From an uncultured Alphaproteobacteria bacterium (GTDB taxonomy: Bacteria; Pseudomonadota; Alphaproteobacteria; RUG11792), in contig CAJOOW010000075.1 in the NCBI GenBank assembly GCA_905236375.1, forward strand, positions 1 to 5,788: DNA of 5,788 nt. Reading direction: 5' to 3'. Under the pieces are notes generated by a model, which was not told the DNA's origin, ran no database searches, and was given only the letters and a program-made list of their open reading frames with translations. Shown one piece after another: positions 1 through 5,372 of the stretch. Positions within the stretch are counted from its first letter, which is position 1. Every line of letters begins with the position of its first letter. The translations under genes and the position numbers were made by a program.

Positions 1-1226
1 AGGCAAAGGCAAAGTTGATGGCATTGCTTGATAAGCATCTTGAACTTTTTGAGAAGATTTTTCAAAAGCAAAAGGCTTTGAATTTTAATCAGATTAAAAT
101 AGACGAAAACAAAGAGTATCAGGCTTGGAAAAAAGAAATAACTGATAACTTTTTTGAAATCAAATTAAACTCAAAGAGGATCGATAATCTGAAAGAGCAA
201 CATACTTCATTAATAGCGGGAATCCCTGATATAGAAAGAAAACTTGTTTCCCAGGCCGAACATTTCGGCATCAAGCGTGCAGATCTAATTTCTTATTTTA
301 TGGATCAAAATTTTGATTCAAAGTGGCTCGAATCGTTGGCTTCAAAAACAGGGAAGGGCTGGAAAGACTTTTATCAAACAAACTTGAATTATCTTGAAAA
401 TTTGGTTCAGATTTCTGAATCTGTTGAGCAAATTTCTTTAGTTCCATTTTCTCTCTTTAGAAACATCTTGCAAACGATTCAAAAGGCTGAGAGAAACGAG
501 GCTAGGGCAAAGAAAGAAATGATAGAAGCGAATTTAAGGCTCGTCATTTCGATTGCAAAGAGATATACAAATCGTGGCTTGCAATTTCTGGATTTAATTC
601 AAGAAGGCAATATTGGATTAATGAAGGCCGTTGATAAGTTCGAATATCGCAGAGGATATAAATTTTCGACTTATGCAACATGGTGGATTAGACAAGCTAT
701 AACGAGATCTATTGCAGATCAGGCCAGAACAATAAGAATTCCTGTTCATATGATTGAAACAATCAATAAGTTGGTTAGAATGTCCAAGCAATTAATGAGT
801 GAATTGGGACGAGAACCGACGCATGAAGAACTTTCCGCAAGGCTACGAATGCCAATCGATAAAGTTAGAAAAGTTATGAAAGTCGCAAAAGATCCAGTTA
901 GTCTTGAAACTCCTATCGGAGATGAGGACGAGAGCCATTTGGGAGATTTTATAGAGGATAAAAATGTTGTATTGCCGGTTGATGCCGCGATACAATCGAA
1001 TTTGAAATCTGCAACGACAAAAATTCTTTCGACTTTAACAGGCAGGGAAGAAAAAGTTCTCAGGATGAGATTTGGTATTGGTTTGCAATCTGATCACACT
1101 CTTGAAGAGGTTGGTCAGCAATTTGCTGTTACACGCGAAAGAATAAGACAAATTGAAGCAAAAGCTTTGAGAAAACTAAAACATCCGAGCAGATCTCGAA
1201 AATTGAGAAGTTTTTTGGATAGTTAA
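1..1226 (+). CDS. rpoD: RNA polymerase primary sigma factor RpoD (sigma-70), 5'-truncated by the window edge
   Basis: This is the primary sigma factor, which directs RNA polymerase to housekeeping promoters. The frame is open from base 3 (Ala-Lys-Ala-Lys precede the TTG at 15), so the gene starts upstream of the window; 407 residues are visible against 613 in E. coli. Numbering from base 3, residues 1 to about 150 are the variable non-conserved region. Residues about 160-245 are region 2, including [19 protein letters not shown] (core binding) and [19 protein letters not shown] (-10 recognition and melting). Region 3 follows, with [13 protein letters not shown] and [12 protein letters not shown]. 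Region 4.2 is the helix-turn-helix at about 365-392 ([20 protein letters not shown]), ending in the usual [13 protein letters not shown] tail. Regions 1.1 and 1.2 lie outside the window. The length of match through regions 2 to 4 separates it from RpoH-type sigmas, which are shorter. It ends at TAA 1224-1226. The next gene begins 20 bases later with no visible terminator, so read-through is likely. Confidence 0.97.
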   Translation, partial: AKAKLMALLDKHLELFEKIFQKQKALNFNQIKIDENKEYQAWKKEITDNFFEIKLNSKRIDNLKEQHTSLIAGIPDIERKLVSQAEHFGIKRADLISYFMDQNFDSKWLESLASKTGKGWKDFYQTNLNYLENLVQISESVEQISLVPFSLFRNILQTIQKAERNEARAKKEMIEANLRLVISIAKRYTNRGLQFLDLIQEGNIGLMKAVDKFEYRRGYKFSTYATWWIRQAITRSIADQARTIRIPVHMIETINKLVRMSKQLMSELGREPTHEELSARLRMPIDKVRKVMKVAKDPVSLETPIGDEDESHLGDFIEDKNVVLPVDAAIQSNLKSATTKILSTLTGREEKVLRMRFGIGLQSDHTLEEVGQQFAVTRERIRQIEAKALRKLKHPSRSRKLRSFLDS

Positions 1227-1246
1227 GAGAAATAGGTTGGTGGCAT

Positions 1247-2179
1247 ATGAGTATTGAATCAGTATTGTCTAAAATCGGAAAACAACTAGATAAAGCTGTT
1301 TTAGTTATCAGTGAAACTTGTGACGCTATGTTTGCATCAAATGCATCAAGGAGACAAACGGACTTCCGCTACCGGCATTCTTCATCTACTTCGCCATATG
1401 TGATTTTGATCTTTGATAGTTTCTTAGCTTTTCTTTCGATATTTATATCGATTCACCTTAGAATTGGAATGGATTTCCTAGATTATTCTCCATCTTATAT
1501 TTTAAAAAATATGTTTGTTTTTTGCCTTGTAAGCTCGAGTATTTTTCTTTGGCTGCAGACTTATCAATCCTTTTGGAGATATACGACAGTAGAGGATATG
1601 ACGTCGATTTTTTTGGCTGTTATTCTCTCTAATATTTTGTTCTTTCCTTTAATGATGTTGATGAATCAATCTGATTTCTTGCCATATTCTGTGCTTGTGA
1701 TAAATGTTTTTGTTTTATGCATTATGCTTATGGTGCCAAGATTTATTTGCAAGATGATTTATAATCAAAAGCTCAGCAAAGTAAGAAGATTTGATTCCAT
1801 AGCAAAAAGAAGTGGGCAAGTTCCTGAAATCCCACAGGTTCTTTTGGTGGGAAATGTGAGTTCGATTGAAGCTTTTTCAAGAGAGGTTATTTCTAATGAA
1901 GATGTTTCATTTAATTTTGATCCAGTTGGAATTTTAACGCTTGATCCGGCAGATATTGGAAGATCAATAAAAGGAGTTCCAATTCTTGGCGAACTTCGAG
2001 ATATCCAAAAAGTTATTACATCTTTGTATAAGGAGAATGTTTTTCCTAAACAGCTCGTGATTTCAGAAAAACAAATGCCAGAAAATGCAAAAAAATTCTT
2101 GATTAGATTTGCGGAATCTCACGGTCTTCTTTTGCTCCATGTTATGTTTCAATATTCTTTTAATCAGATCTCAGAATAA
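1247..2179 (+). CDS. N-terminal half of a CapD/FlaA1/PglF-type membrane sugar-nucleotide dehydratase; catalytic domain absent
   Basis: Full-length relatives are about 600-650 residues: four membrane helices, a Rossmann-like CoA_binding_3 domain, then an SDR domain that dehydrates UDP-GlcNAc or a related sugar nucleotide for capsule, O-antigen or glycan synthesis. This 310-residue protein has only the first two parts. Hydrophobic helices lie at about 50-70, 88-106, 118-139 and 147-166. The Rossmann-like domain starts at about 196 (PQVLLVGNVSSIEAF) and contains the family signature IKGVPILGELRDI at 241-253. The glycine-rich loop is poor, GNVSS rather than GAGxAG. The protein stops at about residue 310, where the family joins to the SDR domain; the GxxGxxG and YxxxK motifs are absent here and are not seen in other frames before the next gene. 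It could be a degenerate remnant or a stand-alone membrane subunit. The frame is clean. ATG at 1247 has only a weak GG-rich upstream sequence (about 1234-1243). It is likely cotranscribed with rpoD. The family assignment is firm, but present function is uncertain. Confidence 0.8.
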   Translation: MSIESVLSKIGKQLDKAVLVISETCDAMFASNASRRQTDFRYRHSSSTSPYVILIFDSFLAFLSIFISIHLRIGMDFLDYSPSYILKNMFVFCLVSSSIFLWLQTYQSFWRYTTVEDMTSIFLAVILSNILFFPLMMLMNQSDFLPYSVLVINVFVLCIMLMVPRFICKMIYNQKLSKVRRFDSIAKRSGQVPEIPQVLLVGNVSSIEAFSREVISNEDVSFNFDPVGILTLDPADIGRSIKGVPILGELRDIQKVITSLYKENVFPKQLVISEKQMPENAKKFLIRFAESHGLLLLHVMFQYSFNQISE

Positions 2180-2185
2180 TTCTTC

Positions 2186-2214
2186 TTGACTTCACAAAAC
2201 TATTGTGATAGCCT
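2186..2214 (+). promoter_or_regulatory. Candidate sigma-70 promoter for the USP protease gene
   Basis: TTGACT (2186-2191, five of six matches to the -35 consensus) is followed after exactly 17 bases by TAGCCT (2209-2214, three of six matches to the -10 consensus). Transcription would start near 2221 and give a leader of about 32 nt made almost entirely of the TA repeat. A competing arrangement is TTGTGA (2203-2208) with a 17-base spacer to TATATA at 2226-2231 inside the repeat. Some promoter is expected here because the gene follows the stop of the preceding gene by 73 bases. Which hexamers are used cannot be settled from sequence. Confidence 0.45.
2192..2208. repeat. Perfect inverted repeat TCACAA-N5-TTGTGA filling the promoter spacer
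   Basis: TCACAA (2192-2197) and TTGTGA (2203-2208) are exact reverse complements separated by AACTA. The 17-base element occupies precisely the spacer between the candidate -35 and -10 hexamers, the placement expected of a repressor operator. It could instead form a short RNA hairpin at the end of the upstream transcript, but only one G-C type pair per three bases is present and no T-run follows, so a terminator is less likely. The half-sites are in the opposite order to a CRP site (TGTGA-N6-TCACA). Confidence 0.5.
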
Positions 2215-2223
2215 GTAGATGGT

Positions 2224-2245
2224 TATATATATATATATATATATA
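2224..2245. repeat. (TA)11 dinucleotide repeat in the leader of the USP gene
   Basis: Twenty-two bases of uninterrupted TA repeat end seven bases before the ATG at 2253. It is the only long simple repeat in the window. It supplies several overlapping TATATA hexamers that could serve as -10 elements, and if transcribed the tract is self-complementary and lies directly against the weak AAAGAA ribosome-binding sequence (2246-2250 region). Tracts of this kind change length by slipped-strand mispairing, so copy number may alter promoter spacing or translation. That consequence is inferred. Confidence 0.9.
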
Positions 2246-2252
2246 AAGAACA

Positions 2253-2312
2253 ATGAGATTTTTAGGTAATGTTTTAATAACATTTTTTATTTTGACTTAT
2301 GCTGTTTCAGCG
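2253..2312 (+). other. Sec signal peptide of the USP protease
   Basis: Residues 1-20 are MRFLGNVLITFFILTYAVSA: a basic residue at position 2, a hydrophobic core from about 6 to 17, and a V-S-A end that fits the small-residue -3/-1 rule for signal peptidase I. Cleavage is predicted after Ala20. There is no lipobox cysteine and no twin arginine, so this is an ordinary Sec substrate. This argues for export across the inner membrane rather than a purely cytoplasmic role. Confidence 0.8.
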
Positions 2313-4271
2313 ATGAGTATTACGACTGAGTCTCAGTTTAGAGATCTCGTTTATGATATCAGTTATAAAAATCATCTGGATTATGTAAAGAAACAGTCTA
2401 CCTGTGGCAGTTGGATAAAAAATAAAAAGAATCCCTTTTCGGATTCAATAAGAAAGAATATTCCGGGGCTATTGAAGGATCTATTTCAAGATCGTGGCAT
2501 ATTTGCCAATAAACAAGTAAAAGAAAAAGGTATCTTTTCAGGAGAGCGGGATAAACTCGCATTTATAGAGTTTGATGGGGCCGGTTATTTGCCGAAGGAG
2601 CAATATAAACCAGAACATCTAAATGCTTTGATATTTGCCAATTGGGCTTTTATTTATTATAAGTATGCGAATGTTGCTAATGTTGCTTTAGATCAAATAA
2701 AAGATCAAAAATTAAAACAAATAATTAAGGATTCAAGAGATCCGAATGTGAGACACTTAGTCTATAATCTTGTTCTTACGATTTTTAACACTCCTACTTA
2801 CCAAAAATACAAAAAATATAAGGGCCTTGATAATATCGTAGTTAATGATGTTACTAAATATATCGAACAATTGCGCCTTGATACGTATATAAGGATGATG
2901 GCAAAAGCGCAAGCTGGAGCAGCTGCTGCCCTGAAGAATGTCACAACGTCTGGGCTTGTTTATGAGGTTGTGGGGGGCTGGAGAGATACATGCAGAACTG
3001 GAAACCTAGAAATCCGAAGATATAATGACGCTAAGACGTATAAAACTGCTGTTGTGAACGGTAAACAATATGATGGAATCATTACAGATGAATTTGGAAA
3101 TCATTATAAATATGTTGATGAGGATCTGATCCTTCAAAAGAAATCGCAGGGATTCAAACCTGAAATACCTGATTACATCTCAGGCAAGTCAATGGTTCAT
3201 AATGCTGCTTGGGTTGGCAACTCATGTTACAGAAATTCAGTTTTACAGGCGCTGATGGCATCACCAAGTTTTTGCACATTAATACATAATATGGCCCAGA
3301 AAGAAAAAGGCACTTCATTTTCATTGGCGACAGCTCTTGATGAGTGGTTTACCTTATTGCACGAAAAGAGACCAGATAAGGAGGAGACGAATAACTGTAG
3401 AGCTAAGATTGTTAAAGGAATGAATGATATTAGTAAAGAGAAAAACAAAAAACAATATAATCAGAAATTATGGGCTACAGATAAACCTCAATCATCTTGC
3501 CTGTTCTGTCACTGCTTAATGGATGCGCTGGGAGATGAAATGAAGTGTTTGCTGAAAGGTGACAATTCATTAAAGTCTTTTGAAGATTATTTTAATGAGT
3601 GTTTGATGACAAAAACGATATATACAAGACGCTGCACAAAATGCGGAGTTTATGATACGTTGATTATGGATGATTCGTCATTACCGGATAAGAAGAGAAG
3701 AGAAGAGGATCAGTTTATACTTGATTATACTAGTTGTCAAGGCTATCCGCAGGTGTCTGGTAAGAATCAAGAAAAATGGGATGTATCCTCTATAATAAAT
3801 AAACCGAAGCTTCTACGGGCCATAAAGAATCATTGTGAGTGTAAGGGATATGCCGAATCTTTGGGCAAAAGTTACAGTTTCAATTATTCTTTTCCTGCAA
3901 CAGAAGAAGAAAAAAAGTATGTAAATAATTGGGAAATAACAGGGAAATATCTCCAGTTGCCAAAAATATTAATACACATTAAAAACGAAGAAAATTATGG
4001 AGCTATATACAAAGAAGAACTAGAAATAACAAACTGTAGATATAAATTAGTTGGAGTTGTTCTCAACGGTTTCGGACACTTTACGGCAAAAGTGCAGGCA
4101 TTAAGAGATAATAAATGGTATGATATGAATGATATGGATCCAAGCGATGTTAGAGGAGAGAATGGAAAGGTAAAACTTCTTTCTTCTGGCTCCTCCGACT
4201 ATGAAGGTTCGAACAAAAATGTACCGCCAAAGAACGCTGCCATATTTGTGTATGAACGGATAGATGGTTAG
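2253..4271 (+). CDS. Exported USP-family (peptidase C19) deubiquitinase, probable host-directed effector
   Basis: The 672-residue protein has a cleavable signal peptide (1-20), an unrecognised region of about 290 residues, then a ubiquitin-specific protease domain (about 314-672) that would hydrolyse ubiquitin isopeptide bonds. The Cys box is VGNSCYRNSVLQALMASPSF (321-340), with nucleophile Cys325. A degenerate Gln box is at 413-426 (QSSCLFCHCLMDAL). Probable fingers zinc ligands are C461-x2-C464 and C528-x-C530. LPKILIHIKN (569-578) corresponds to the LPxxLxxxLxRF strand. The His box is YKLVGVVLNGFGHFTAKV (597-614), with His609; WYDMND (622-627) follows, with Asn626 as third triad residue as in human USP2. 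The domain closes with AAIFVYER (662-669), the usual C-terminal USP strand. The oxyanion Asn, five residues before the Cys, is Trp320 here. The reading frame is intact. ATG 2253 places the signal peptide at the N-terminus; the ribosome site is weak (AAAGAA). Bacteria lack ubiquitin, so a eukaryotic host substrate is inferred. Eukaryotic origin by transfer is likely. How it would cross the outer membrane is not shown. Confidence 0.85.
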   Translation: MRFLGNVLITFFILTYAVSAMSITTESQFRDLVYDISYKNHLDYVKKQSTCGSWIKNKKNPFSDSIRKNIPGLLKDLFQDRGIFANKQVKEKGIFSGERDKLAFIEFDGAGYLPKEQYKPEHLNALIFANWAFIYYKYANVANVALDQIKDQKLKQIIKDSRDPNVRHLVYNLVLTIFNTPTYQKYKKYKGLDNIVVNDVTKYIEQLRLDTYIRMMAKAQAGAAAALKNVTTSGLVYEVVGGWRDTCRTGNLEIRRYNDAKTYKTAVVNGKQYDGIITDEFGNHYKYVDEDLILQKKSQGFKPEIPDYISGKSMVHNAAWVGNSCYRNSVLQALMASPSFCTLIHNMAQKEKGTSFSLATALDEWFTLLHEKRPDKEETNNCRAKIVKGMNDISKEKNKKQYNQKLWATDKPQSSCLFCHCLMDALGDEMKCLLKGDNSLKSFEDYFNECLMTKTIYTRRCTKCGVYDTLIMDDSSLPDKKRREEDQFILDYTSCQGYPQVSGKNQEKWDVSSIINKPKLLRAIKNHCECKGYAESLGKSYSFNYSFPATEEEKKYVNNWEITGKYLQLPKILIHIKNEENYGAIYKEELEITNCRYKLVGVVLNGFGHFTAKVQALRDNKWYDMNDMDPSDVRGENGKVKLLSSGSSDYEGSNKNVPPKNAAIFVYERIDG

Positions 4272-4366
4272 GTCTGTTCATTCTACCAATATTTAAAATG
4301 AGTTTTTTAAAAGCTACCATTTATTTTTATGCTGGACGAATGCTTTTGGAAAATGCAACAGTTTCA

Positions 4367-4395
4367 TTGACATCTTGCTCATAAAATGCTATATT
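4367..4395 (+). promoter_or_regulatory. Strong sigma-70 promoter for rpmB-secB
   Basis: TTGACA (4367-4372) is a perfect -35 element. After a 17-base spacer comes TATATT (4390-4395), a five-of-six -10 element. The start site would be near 4402, about 27 bases upstream of the rpmB ATG at 4429. Near-consensus strength suits a ribosomal protein gene. The remaining 95 bases between the USP stop and this promoter hold no recognisable gene, RNA or GC-containing terminator hairpin. Confidence 0.85.
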
Positions 4396-4428
4396 CTAGA
4401 GGTTATCGGTATTTTAAGATTTTTTGTT

Positions 4429-4713
4429 ATGTCTAGAAAGTGTGAATTGACAGGGAAGGCCGTTCAGTATGGATGTAATGTAAGCCATGCTAATAACCAT
4501 TCATCGAGAAGGTTTTTACCGAACTTGCAGAATGTTTCTTTTCTAAGTGAAATTCTCGGAAGAACAATTAGTTTCAGAACGACAACGAATGGAGTTCGAT
4601 CCGTTGAGTCAAAAGGCGGGCTTGATAACTTCCTTCTTGATGCAAGTGATAATAAATTAAGCAGAAAAGCTCAAGCTTTAAAGAAAGTTATTAAAGAAAA
4701 AACTAAGAAATAG
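4429..4713 (+). CDS. rpmB: 50S ribosomal protein L28 (bL28)
   Basis: This 94-residue protein is a structural component of the large ribosomal subunit. The family signatures are [10 protein letters not shown] at the start, [20 protein letters not shown] at 17-36, and [16 protein letters not shown] at 55-70, followed by a lysine-rich tail. Length agrees with alphaproteobacterial L28 (about 95-100 residues). The frame extends upstream to a TTG at 4375, but that start would lie inside the promoter spacer and add a non-homologous hydrophobic leader; ATG 4429 begins exactly at the conserved MSRxCELTGK. A modest TAAGA (4415-4419) precedes the start by 9 bases. It is followed by secB after 18 bases, so the two are probably one transcript. 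Confidence 0.96.
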   Translation: MSRKCELTGKAVQYGCNVSHANNHSSRRFLPNLQNVSFLSEILGRTISFRTTTNGVRSVESKGGLDNFLLDASDNKLSRKAQALKKVIKEKTKK

Positions 4714-4716
4714 TTT

Positions 4717-4723
4717 GAGGGAG
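4717..4723 (+). promoter_or_regulatory. Shine-Dalgarno site of secB
   Basis: GAGGGAG lies 8 bases upstream of the ATG at 4732, between the rpmB stop and secB. It is by far the clearest ribosome-binding site in the window and fixes the secB start; the USP and rpmB starts have only weak purine stretches. Confidence 0.85.
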
Positions 4724-4731
4724 AAATAAAT

Positions 4732-5214
4732 ATGCCAAAAGCACAGGATCAAAATCAGCAAAGCCAATATCCTTTCTTTATTCATGATCAATACATCAAG
4801 GATTTGTCGTTCGAGAATCCGAATTATGTTGCTAAATATGATGAGAAAAACAAAAATAAGCAACCCGAGGTTTCTGTTAATGTTGAGACTCATGTTTCGA
4901 AATTTGATGATGAGCACTATGAAGTTGCCATGAATCTCACTGCAAAGTCGGAGTTGGATGGAACATCAATATTTGTCCTTGAATTGACTTACGCTGGTCT
5001 TGTCGCTGTCGCTAAGGATTTGAAGCCTGATGTTTTAGAACCAGTCCTTTTGGTTCATTGTCCTTTCTTAATGTTTCCATTTGCAAGAGAAATTGTGGCG
5101 AGTGTTACGAGAGCCGGTGGCTATCCTCCATTAATGTTAGATCCTATTGATTTTGCTTCCCTTTACCTTGCTAAAAAGAAAGAAGTTGAAGAGAATAAAG
5201 GAGTTGCAAACTAA
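4732..5214 (+). CDS. secB: Protein-export chaperone SecB
   Basis: SecB is a cytosolic tetrameric chaperone that keeps preproteins unfolded and delivers them to SecA at the Sec translocon. This 160-residue protein matches the usual length of alphaproteobacterial SecB (about 150-170). Diagnostic segments are [13 protein letters not shown] (19-31), the beta-strand region [21 protein letters not shown] (about 47-67), and the highly conserved block from His109-Cys110-Pro111 through [20 protein letters not shown] (115-134) and [10 protein letters not shown] (136-145). The N-terminal 13 residues are Gln-rich and the C-terminal tail is charged, both typical variable ends. It follows rpmB closely and is likely driven by the promoter at 4367. 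It is a general export factor; a specific link to the signal-peptide-bearing protease upstream is possible but not shown. Confidence 0.97.
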   Translation: MPKAQDQNQQSQYPFFIHDQYIKDLSFENPNYVAKYDEKNKNKQPEVSVNVETHVSKFDDEHYEVAMNLTAKSELDGTSIFVLELTYAGLVAVAKDLKPDVLEPVLLVHCPFLMFPFAREIVASVTRAGGYPPLMLDPIDFASLYLAKKKEVEENKGVAN

Positions 5215-5245
5215 TTGCTTCTTGTTTTATTTGCCGAGTTATAGA
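5215..5245 (+). promoter_or_regulatory. Weak candidate promoter for tRNA-Pro
   Basis: TTGCTT (5215-5220) and TATAGA (5240-5245) are separated by 19 bases, longer than ideal. A start near 5252 would leave a leader of about 8 bases before the tRNA. No clear terminator separates secB from the tRNA, so read-through from the rpmB promoter is an alternative. Confidence 0.25.
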
Positions 5246-5259
5246 GTTTTCCTCCGTTT

Positions 5260-5336
5260 CGGGAAGTAGCGCAGCCTGGTAGCGCACTTGCTTCGGGAGC
5301 AAGGGGTCGGCGGTTCAAATCCGCTCTTCCCGACCA
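5260..5336 (+). tRNA. tRNA-Pro (anticodon CGG)
   Basis: A complete 77-base cloverleaf is present. The acceptor stem CGGGAAG (5260-5266) pairs with CTTCCCG (5326-5332). The D stem is GCGC/GCGC with the AGCCTGGTA loop. The anticodon stem CTTGC/GCAAG encloses the loop TTCGGGA, placing anticodon CGG at 5294-5296, which reads the proline codon CCG. The T arm is GGCGG-TTCAAAT-CCGCT, with one G-U pair at its base. Discriminator A5333 and an encoded CCA (5334-5336) complete the 3' end. The first acceptor base is C, as is characteristic of bacterial tRNA-Pro, and the D-arm and variable-loop sequence closely resembles E. coli proK. It converges on aspS, whose stop lies 37 bases away. Confidence 0.97.
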
Positions 5337-5372
5337 TGCTCGTGTTTAGAATTATAGTTTTTAACAAAAAAA

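Noticed and set aside
15..20. TTG/ATG codons near the left edge as the start of the sigma factor gene
   Set aside because: The frame is open further upstream to base 3 and primary sigma factors need region 1.2 before this point, so the gene enters from outside the window.
2192..2208. CRP/FNR-type binding site
   Set aside because: The half-sites are in reverse order and with different spacing relative to TGTGA-N6-TCACA or TTGAT-N4-ATCAA, so assignment to those regulators is unsupported; it is kept only as an unassigned dyad.
3227..3448. Antisense open frame of 73 codons within the USP gene
   Set aside because: It lies entirely opposite the conserved USP Cys-box region, has no recognisable ribosome site or homology, and is a frame shadow.
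4292..4311. TTTAAAA/TTTTAAA inverted repeat after the USP stop as a terminator
   Set aside because: The 7-bp stem contains no G-C pair and no proper T-run follows, so in an AT-rich genome it is probably chance.
4375..4428. Upstream TTG start that would lengthen L28 to 112 residues
   Set aside because: It falls within the spacer of a near-consensus promoter and the added residues are not L28-like; the conserved protein begins at ATG 4429.
4678..4917. Antisense open frame of 79 codons with a hydrophobic translation
   Set aside because: It is opposite the rpmB end and secB start; its hydrophobicity is explained by the complement of Lys/Asn/Gln-rich AT-biased codons.
5208..5228. GCAA-N5-TTGC short hairpin at the secB stop as a rho-independent terminator
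   Set aside because: Only four base pairs with an interrupted T-rich sequence; too weak to call.
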